Source of the DNA: W-Chloroflexi-9 sp045863195
Lineage (GTDB): Bacteria > Chloroflexota > Dehalococcoidia > UBA2979
Reading direction: 5' to 3'
DNA length: 64,000 bases
Assembly (NCBI GenBank): GCA_045863195.1
Contig: BTUI01000009.1
Location: 62,001-126,000 of the forward strand
Shown here: positions 58,755-64,000 of the stretch, piece after piece
Position numbering within the stretch: position 1 is the stretch's first letter
Layout: every line of letters starts with the position of its first letter
Notes under the pieces: generated by a model
Databases searched by the model: none
The model's input: only the letters and a program-made list of their open reading frames with translations
What the model was told of the DNA's origin: nothing
Position numbers and translations under genes: made by a program

Positions 58755-59267
58755 CTAGCCCCGCGACGTCATCGCCGAGGCCGCGCGCCGCGCCGCCTCG
58801 ATCGCCGCCAGTCCGAGTTCCCGTACATCCTCCGCGATCTGCGCCGCGGGCGCTCCCCCCGGTGGGGTCGGGGGCGGCGTCTCGCCTCGCAGGGTCGTCT
58901 CGTCCACCCATTGCCACGCGTGGCCGTCCTCGCGCAGGACGGGCGAGGCGTCGAGCGGGCGCGTGAAGTAGATGAGGTCGATGTGCTGGTGCCGCTCCGC
59001 CAACGAACCGTCGCGCTCGATGTCGTACACGCCGATCGTGACCGGCGCGGCGAGTTGCGGCGGCTGACGGTACGCGAACGGCTGCGCATCGATGATCTCG
59101 ACCGCCAGCCCCGTCTCCTCGTACACCTCGCGCAGCACCGCCTGTACCGGGTCCTCGTCCGCCTCGATGTGCCCGCCCGGGGGCAGCCACATGCCGAAAC
59201 GGTGCCAGTGCAGCGCGGTGCGCCCCTCGTGGGAGACGAAGCCGGTGACGGTGAAGTGGCGGTGCAG
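58755..59267 (-). CDS. Nudix hydrolase
   Basis: 170 residues with an intact Nudix box GGHIEADEDPVQAVLREVYE then ETGLAV (consensus GX5EX7REUXEEXGU). HRHFTVTGFVSHEGRTALHWH precedes it, and HIDLIYFTRPL follows. An ATG, GTG or TTG in frame near the family N-terminus is not available; CTG at 59267 follows GGAG by seven bases and gives MHRHFTVTGF. A Pro-rich stretch lies near residue 130. Substrate unknown. Confidence 0.82.
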   Translation of the reverse strand: MHRHFTVTGFVSHEGRTALHWHRFGMWLPPGGHIEADEDPVQAVLREVYEETGLAVEIIDAQPFAYRQPPQLAAPVTIGVYDIERDGSLAERHQHIDLIYFTRPLDASPVLREDGHAWQWVDETTLRGETPPPTPPGGAPAAQIAEDVRELGLAAIEAARRAASAMTSRG

Positions 59268-59338
59268 GGCGGCGCTCCGAGGGCTGGCGTGCGGGCAGAG
59301 GGCTGAGGCGGGAGCGTAACAAGCCCGCCCCGCTGCGC

Positions 59339-60019
59339 CTACACGCCGCCGTCCCTCGGTGGCCGGTGCAGCCAGCCGAGGTCGAAGTCGTGCAGGGACT
59401 GGAGGATGACGTGGGCGCGCTCCTGTGGCGGCGACGGCGCCACGCCGTGGCGGATCTGCACCACGTGGTACCCGGCGGCGTGCGCGGCCTCGATGCCGTG
59501 CGCGGAGTCCTCGATCGCGAGGCAGCGCGCCGGCGCTGCGCCGATGCGGGCGGCGGCGTGCAGGTAGATGTCCGGCGCCGGCTTCCCGCGTGGCACCTCG
59601 CTCGAGGTGACGAAAAACCGGAACGCCTCCAGCAGCCCGATCTGGCGCAGCGTCCGCTCCACCCAGCGCGGCGAGGACTGCGAGGCGACGGCGATGGGGA
59701 CGCCGTGCCCGCGCAGCGCCTCGATCAGGTCGGGCGCGCCCGGCATGGGGTCGAGGGTGATGCGCTCCACGTACTCGTTCACGGCGGCGCTGATCTTCCG
59801 CGCCAGTTCCTCGTGCGATTCGGGGCGGTGGAAGGTGCGTCGCAGCCAGTCGGTCGTGAACTCGGTCGTGGAGCCGATCAGGTGGAGGTTGTGCTCCCAC
59901 GTGAACTCGGCCGGTGCCAGCAGGTCGCGGATCGCCTCGAACCAGAGGATCTCGGTGTCGGCGAGCACGCCATCGAGGTCGAAGATGACCGCGTCGATGG
60001 CGCGCGGCGCGTCCGTCAT
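59339..60019 (-). CDS. HAD-superfamily phosphatase (phosphoglycolate phosphatase/beta-PGM-like)
   Basis: 226 residues. IFDLDGVLADTE (Asp14 nucleophile, Asp16), a helical cap, VASQSSPRW (second motif), RGKPAPDIY and CLAIEDSAHGIEAAHAAG give all four HAD motifs. GVPRGKPAPDI-type loop and DS.HG fit the phosphoglycolate phosphatase/beta-phosphoglucomutase branch. The ATG overlaps the SRPBCC stop. Confidence 0.87.
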   Translation of the reverse strand: MTDAPRAIDAVIFDLDGVLADTEILWFEAIRDLLAPAEFTWEHNLHLIGSTTEFTTDWLRRTFHRPESHEELARKISAAVNEYVERITLDPMPGAPDLIEALRGHGVPIAVASQSSPRWVERTLRQIGLLEAFRFFVTSSEVPRGKPAPDIYLHAAARIGAAPARCLAIEDSAHGIEAAHAAGYHVVQIRHGVAPSPPQERAHVILQSLHDFDLGWLHRPPRDGGV

Positions 60020-60522
60020 CGCTCGGCGGCGTCGGCCTCGGCGAGGCGGGCCGCCTCCGCGCGATGCTTGAGCGCCCACAACGAGTCGCGGAGCGCCTGC
60101 AGCCGGTGCGCGCGGTGCACGAGCGGTTCGAGGACGGCGGCGAGACCGCCGGCCGCGCGGTAGGCGAGTTCCACGGTCACGTGCACCTCGTGCGCGCCCT
60201 CCACGTGGAGCGCCCAGGTGATCGACTCCACGGCGGAGTCGCCGTCCCGCACGTAGGCGACGAGGTACGGGTCGGCCAGCGGCTCGCGGCGCAGGCGCAC
60301 CGGCTCCACGCGCCCGGGCAGGGCGAGGTTGAACCGCATCCCCTCCGTGTCCGCGGAGAAGTCGCGGACGTGGGCGGAGAGCCACTCGTCGTAGGTCGTG
60401 GGGTCGGCGAGGCGGGCGCGCACCTCGGCGGGGACGGCGTGGATGTGGATGTCGTCCCGCAGCCGCTGCAGGCCGTCCCGGGGCGCCTTTGGCGTCTCGT
60501 ATCCGGCCAGGTGGTTCGTCAC
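60016..60522 (-). CDS. SRPBCC (START-like) family protein
   Basis: 168 residues with a helix-grip look: DDIHIHAVPAEVRARLADPTTYDEWL, VRLRREPLADPYLVAYVRDGD, SITWALHVEGAHEVHVTVELAY and a long C-terminal helix. Probable lipid- or hydrophobe-binding domain; ligand unknown. The GTG start overlaps the lysS stop. Confidence 0.72.
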   Translation of the reverse strand: MTNHLAGYETPKAPRDGLQRLRDDIHIHAVPAEVRARLADPTTYDEWLSAHVRDFSADTEGMRFNLALPGRVEPVRLRREPLADPYLVAYVRDGDSAVESITWALHVEGAHEVHVTVELAYRAAGGLAAVLEPLVHRAHRLQALRDSLWALKHRAEAARLAEADAAER

Positions 60523-61988
60523 GCGTCGCCCCGGTCACGCATGGTGGGGAACAGGATCACCTCGCGGAGCGAGTGCTCGCCCATGATCAACTGCACGAGG
60601 CGGTCCATGCCGATGCCGAGGCCGCCCGCGGGCGGCATGCCGTGCTCGATCGAGACGAGGAAGTCCTCGTCCGCGACCTCGGCCTCTTCGTCGCCGCCGG
60701 ACTGCTTCGCCGCCTGCTCCTCCATGCGCTCGCGCTGGTCGACCGGGTCGTTCAGTTCGCTGTAGGCGTTCGCGATCTCGTAGCCGAGCGCGAACAGCTC
60801 GAAGCGCTCGACGGTCTCGTCGTCGTCGACCTTCTTCTTCGCGAGGGGGGAGAGCGCCGTCGGGTAGTCGAAGATGAAGGTCGGCTGGATCAACTTCGGC
60901 TCGACGAAGGTGGACATCAGTTCGTCCAGGATCGTCGCCCAGGAGGCGCCCTCCGCGACCGGCACGTTGCGCTGCCGTGCGACCTCGCGCAGCGCCTCGG
61001 TCGTCGGGTACTGGCGGTAATCGATCCCGGTGTGATCGAGGAGCGCGCCGTGGTAGGTGGTGCGTGCGAACGGTGGCTTGAGCGAGAGCGTGACATCGCC
61101 GTGCTGGAACTCGGTCGTGCCGTGCACCTGGAGCGCGACGTAGCCGAGGAGTTCCTCCACCATCGCCGCGACATCGTGGTAGTCGGCGTACGCCTCGTAG
61201 GACTCGAGGAGCGTGAACTCCGGGTTGTGGCGGTAGGAGACGCCCTCGTTGCGGAAGACGCGGCCGATCTCGAACACCTTCTCGAAGCCGCCGACCAGCA
61301 GCCGCTTCAGGTGCAGCTCCAGCGAGATGCGCAGGAACAGATCGCGGTCCAGCGCGTTGTGGTGGGTGATGAACGGCCGTGCCGCCGCGCCACCGGCGTG
61401 CTCCTGTAGCACCGGCGTCTCGACCTCCAGGAAGCCCCGGTCGAGGAAGAAGCGGCGCACCGCGGAGACGATGACGGAGCGGGCGCGGGCGACTTCCCGC
61501 GAGCGTTCGTTGGCGATGAGGTCCAGGTAGCGCTGTCGGTAGCGCGCCTCCGTGTCCGTCAGGCCGTGCCACTTCTCCGGCAGCGGCCGGAGCGCCTTCG
61601 TGATGACGCGCCACGCCGTCACGCCCACCGTCACCTCGCCGGTGCGGGTGCGGAAGACGCCGCCTGTCACCTCCAGGAAGTCGCCGAGGTCCACGAGGTC
61701 CAGGCGGTCGTAGTCCTCCAGCGCGTCGCGGCGGAAGTGCAACTGGATGCGCCCGGAGCCGTCCCGCACATCGAGGAAGGCGGCCTTGCCCATCACGCGC
61801 TGCGCGGTGACGCGCCCGACCACGGTGACCGTGACGGCGTTCTCCACCTCGCCCGCGGCCTCGAAGGCGGCGACCGCCTCCGCGGCGGTGTGGGTGCGGG
61901 AGACGCGCGCGGGGTAGGCGTCGCCGAGGGCGAGCAGGCGCTCGCGCTTCTCGATCCGTTGCTGGATCAGTTCGTGCTCGGACGGCAT
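60519..61988 (-). CDS. lysS: Lysine--tRNA ligase (class II)
   Basis: 489 residues: N-terminal OB-fold anticodon domain (VTVVGRVTAQRVMGKAAFLDVRDGSG), then class II motif 1, FRNEGVSYRHNPEFTLLESYEAY (motif 2) and GGLGIGMDRLVQLIMGEHSLR (motif 3). Heads lysS-SRPBCC-HAD-Nudix-serS. It lies downstream of greA, a common pairing. Confidence 0.96.
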   Translation of the reverse strand: MPSEHELIQQRIEKRERLLALGDAYPARVSRTHTAAEAVAAFEAAGEVENAVTVTVVGRVTAQRVMGKAAFLDVRDGSGRIQLHFRRDALEDYDRLDLVDLGDFLEVTGGVFRTRTGEVTVGVTAWRVITKALRPLPEKWHGLTDTEARYRQRYLDLIANERSREVARARSVIVSAVRRFFLDRGFLEVETPVLQEHAGGAAARPFITHHNALDRDLFLRISLELHLKRLLVGGFEKVFEIGRVFRNEGVSYRHNPEFTLLESYEAYADYHDVAAMVEELLGYVALQVHGTTEFQHGDVTLSLKPPFARTTYHGALLDHTGIDYRQYPTTEALREVARQRNVPVAEGASWATILDELMSTFVEPKLIQPTFIFDYPTALSPLAKKKVDDDETVERFELFALGYEIANAYSELNDPVDQRERMEEQAAKQSGGDEEAEVADEDFLVSIEHGMPPAGGLGIGMDRLVQLIMGEHSLREVILFPTMRDRGDA

Positions 61989-62103
61989 CGATCCTCCGAG
62001 GGGGCGCGCGGCGACGCGTGGGCGTCGCTTGCGTCACGTTCGCATACCGGCACGATACGCGCGCCCGCAGGGGGCCGCGACCCGCTCCCGGCGACGGTGA
62101 AGG

Positions 62104-62577
62104 CTAGGAGATGGAGGTGACGGTGAGTTGCGTCTCGCCGCGCGGCGTCTGGATCGTCACCTGGTCGCCGCGCTTCTTGCCGAGCAGCGAGCGTCCCACC
62201 GGCGACTTGTGCGAGATGCGACCCTGCGTCGGGTCCGCCTCGGTCGGGCCGACGAGCTGGTACTTCCGGCTCTTGCCGTCCGCGCCCTTCACGGTCACCG
62301 ACGACCCGAGCTGGACGACCTTCGACTTGTGCGCCGCCTCTTCGTCGATCAGCGCGGCGTTCTCCAGCGCGCGCTCGATCTCCGCGATGCGGCCCTCGAG
62401 GAACGCCTGCTGGTTCTTCGCGTCCTCGTACTGGGCGTCCAGCTGGTCCGGGCCCAGTTCCTGGGCGTCACGGATCAACTCGGCCACCTCGGCACGCTTC
62501 ACGGTCTTCAGCTCGTGGAGTTCCTCCACCAGCCGCTGATAGCCCGCCTTGGTCAGGAGAACCGGCTCCTCGGGCAT
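62104..62577 (-). CDS. greA: Transcription elongation factor GreA
   Basis: 157 residues: coiled-coil N-terminus (LLTKAGYQRLVEELHELKTVKR, DAQYEDAKNQQAFLEGRIAEIE) and the FKBP-like C-terminal domain (YQLVGPTEADPTQGRISHKSPVGRSLLGKKRGD). The acidic tip residues that rescue backtracked RNA polymerase are in the coiled coil. GAGGGA precedes the ATG. Own promoter at 62684-62713. Confidence 0.96.
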   Translation of the reverse strand: MPEEPVLLTKAGYQRLVEELHELKTVKRAEVAELIRDAQELGPDQLDAQYEDAKNQQAFLEGRIAEIERALENAALIDEEAAHKSKVVQLGSSVTVKGADGKSRKYQLVGPTEADPTQGRISHKSPVGRSLLGKKRGDQVTIQTPRGETQLTVTSIS

Positions 62578-62600
62578 GGCACTGTCCCTCGTACAGAACT

Positions 62601-62621
62601 GGCCGGCCCTGGAGGCCGGCC
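62601..62621. repeat. GC-rich inverted repeat in the greA leader
   Basis: GGCCGGCC, five bases, GGCCGGCC. It lies 24 bases before the greA start and could form an 8-bp hairpin in the mRNA. Confidence 0.5.
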
Positions 62622-62683
62622 CGGATGAATGGGGCTCGGGATCAAAGACGCGGACCCGCCACCGGCGGCTCCGCACCGCGCAC

Positions 62684-62713
62684 ATGATAGCCCGTTCGTG
62701 ACGCCCTTCGCAA
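62684..62713 (-). promoter_or_regulatory. Promoter of greA
   Basis: Minus-strand -35 TTGCGA (62713-62708), 18-bp spacer, -10 TATCAT (62689-62684, five of six). Confidence 0.6.
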
Positions 62714-62722
62714 TCGGCACGC

Positions 62723-62734
62723 GAACGGACGTTC
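62723..62734. promoter_or_regulatory. Third putative LexA box, between greA and the protease gene
   Basis: GAACGGACGTTC, a perfect GAACN4GTTC, just before the -10 TAGACT (62758-62763) of the protease gene and nine bases upstream of the greA -35. A single copy could be chance. Confidence 0.45.
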
Positions 62735-62805
62735 TGTCGAGGCCGGGGCAGCCGGTGTAGACTGGCGTTCGGCGGGTCGCGGGCTCCTCGGAGGCCCGCC
62801 GGGGA

Positions 62806-63909
62806 GTGCGTCTCATCAGCCCCAGGCCACCCCTCCGCTTCGCCGTGTTCGGCGCGCTGGCGTTCGCGCTCGCCTTCGCGGGCGGCGTCACCGGCGCTCT
62901 CCTCGCGATCGCGCTCAACGGCGACCCAACGCCCGAGGCGGCCCCGGCCGCCGTTGCCTCCACCCCGGAGCCATTGCCGGAGGAGCGCCTCCGTGCCGCC
63001 GTCCAGCGCGTCATGCCCTCGGTCGTCACGGTCGTGGCCAACGACACGGGCGTCTTCGGGAGCGGCATCGTGGTCGCGGACGGCATTGTGCTGACGAACT
63101 ACCACGTGGTGGAGGACTCCGCGTCCATCACGGTCGTGCTCGCGACGGGCGAGGAACGTCCCGCCTCGGCGCTCGCGGATGACTCCCCCTTCCAGGACGC
63201 GGCGCTGCTCCGCATCCGGGGCGGCGGCCTGCGGGTCGCGGAACTGGGCTCCCCGGCGGGCCTGCAGCCCGGTGACCCCGTCGCGGTCATCGCCGGTGGG
63301 GTCTTCGACTTCACGAACCAGGTGAAGGTGGGCGTGCTGTCCGCCGGTGGTCTGGACTTCCAGCGGGATGGGGTGGTGTTCCACGAGGTGCTGCAGACGG
63401 ACGCAGCCGTGAACCACGGCGACTCCGGCGGGCCGCTGATCGACGCGAGCGGGGCGGTGGTGGGCCTGGTGACGAGCGTGATCCGCCAGTCCGGCACGGA
63501 CACCGCCGTCACCGGCGTGGCGCTGGCGCAGTCCATGGACCTGCTCCGGCCGTTCGTGGAGGCGGTGCTCACGAGCGGCGCGAACCCGCGTCCCCGCCTC
63601 GGCATCGAGCGCATCGCCCGCCACCACGTGCCGCTGGATGATGCCCGCGCCGCGCAGGTGGGGCTGCCCGTTACGCGCGGGGCAGCGATTATTGGCGTCG
63701 AGTCGGGGAGCCCGGCCGCGGAGGCAGGGATCACCCCCGGCGATGTGGTCGTCGCCGTCAACGGCGTGGCGATCGACCTCGACCGTCCGTTCGTGAACCT
63801 CCTCGCCGCCGCGCCGACCGGGAGCGAGGTGCTCCTGACCGTCGTCCGCGATGGTGTGACGCGAGAAGTGACCGTGCGCCCTCGGCCCGCCACGCCCGGC
63901 GGGCCCTGA
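62806..63909 (+). CDS. HtrA/DegP-like S1C serine protease
   Basis: 367 residues: a membrane anchor (FAVFGALAFALAFAGGVTGA), a linker, a trypsin-like domain with His100 (LTNYHVVED), Asp131 (PFQDAALLRI) and Ser207 (VNHGDSGGPL), and one PDZ domain near residue 290 (AIIGVESGSPAAEAGITPGDVVVAVNGV). Membrane-anchored quality-control protease acting outside the membrane. A TAGACT box lies 43 bases ahead of the GTG start. Confidence 0.93.
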   Translation: MRLISPRPPLRFAVFGALAFALAFAGGVTGALLAIALNGDPTPEAAPAAVASTPEPLPEERLRAAVQRVMPSVVTVVANDTGVFGSGIVVADGIVLTNYHVVEDSASITVVLATGEERPASALADDSPFQDAALLRIRGGGLRVAELGSPAGLQPGDPVAVIAGGVFDFTNQVKVGVLSAGGLDFQRDGVVFHEVLQTDAAVNHGDSGGPLIDASGAVVGLVTSVIRQSGTDTAVTGVALAQSMDLLRPFVEAVLTSGANPRPRLGIERIARHHVPLDDARAAQVGLPVTRGAAIIGVESGSPAAEAGITPGDVVVAVNGVAIDLDRPFVNLLAAAPTGSEVLLTVVRDGVTREVTVRPRPATPGGP

Positions 63910-63923
63910 GCGAAAGGATCGGC

Positions 63924-64000
63924 ATGAACCAGAACGACGACCGCCGCCCGAACCCGGTGCGGCCCGATCCGCCGCTCTTCGCGCCCGTGGTCTTCGGCGA
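63924..64000 (+). CDS. Unknown protein, truncated by the window end
   Basis: Begins MNQNDDRRPNPVRPDPPLF and is cut after about 25 residues. AAAGGA precedes the ATG at the right distance, 15 bases past the protease stop, so it is probably co-transcribed with the protease. A Pro/Arg/Asp-rich N-terminus is all that is visible. Confidence 0.55.
   Translation, partial: MNQNDDRRPNPVRPDPPLFAPVVFG

Noticed and set aside
58743..58760. T-box or other riboswitch before serS, lysS or proS
   Set aside because: serS and the Nudix gene are 12 bases apart, and proS looks leaderless. The lysS gap (61989-62103) shows no T-box pairing or specifier loop that I can recognise.

Overview
The window is a very GC-rich (roughly 70%), densely packed bacterial chromosome segment. 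It has no insertion sequence, phage or CRISPR array that I can see. Gene content and order suggest the phylum Chloroflexota, possibly Dehalococcoidia-like or Thermomicrobia-like: a short 170-residue EF-Ts, a 7Fe ferredoxin, two luciferase-like oxidoreductases, and the MEP-isoprenoid/phospholipid/translation cluster. That placement is an inference from content, not from a tree.

Layout. 1-5031 (minus): nusA-ylxR-infB-rbfA-truB, with a promoter and a terminator-like hairpin in the nusA leader. 5270-8833: an HD-GYP-type gene, convergent proS and a DUF309 gene. 8852-17000 (minus): rpsB-tsf, then frr-uppS-cdsA-dxr-rseP-ispG and a TIM-barrel isomerase; pyrH is missing from its usual place. 17266-18079: zinc-ribbon protein and dtd. 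18076-22939 (minus): NAD operon nadA-hotdog-nadB-nadC-P-loop kinase, with a strong promoter and a 21-bp palindromic operator. 22936-27397 (minus): MFS transporter, luciferase-like oxidoreductase, an NrtR-like regulator, miaB and tRNA-Ser(GCT). 27449-33085 (minus): Mrp cation/proton antiporter genes with mrpA and mrpB fused. 33342-35419: sucCD.

35544-42676 is accessory: a lower-GC gene of unknown function, three lipoproteins, a phosphoesterase, an SDR/DUF2867 protein, an HDOD protein and a 46-residue zinc-ribbon-like protein. 42697-50370 is a metal-handling block: tRNA-Ser(TGA), a sodium/calcium exchanger, a CopB-type ATPase behind an ECF sigma factor with a cysteine-rich tail (CorE-like), PAS proteins, and an arsenic operon encoding an ArsR-ArsC fusion, a second ArsC and an aquaglyceroporin. 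50549-56467 holds a membrane ferredoxin with a nuclease-like C-terminus, an orphan PIN protein, a DinB/DUF488/AlkD operon, and a 60-residue membrane protein under what look like LexA boxes. 56464-64000: hydrolase, serS, Nudix, HAD, SRPBCC, lysS, greA, an HtrA-like protease and one cut-off gene.

Two signals recur. At least eight genes carry a TANNNT box exactly 6 (once 7) bases before the start codon, which is the signature of leaderless transcripts. Three genes (truB, rbfA, a Nudix gene) have no plausible ATG/GTG/TTG start, but each has a CTG codon 7-8 bases after GGAG. Starts were chosen by hand from ribosome-binding sites, overlaps and family N-termini.
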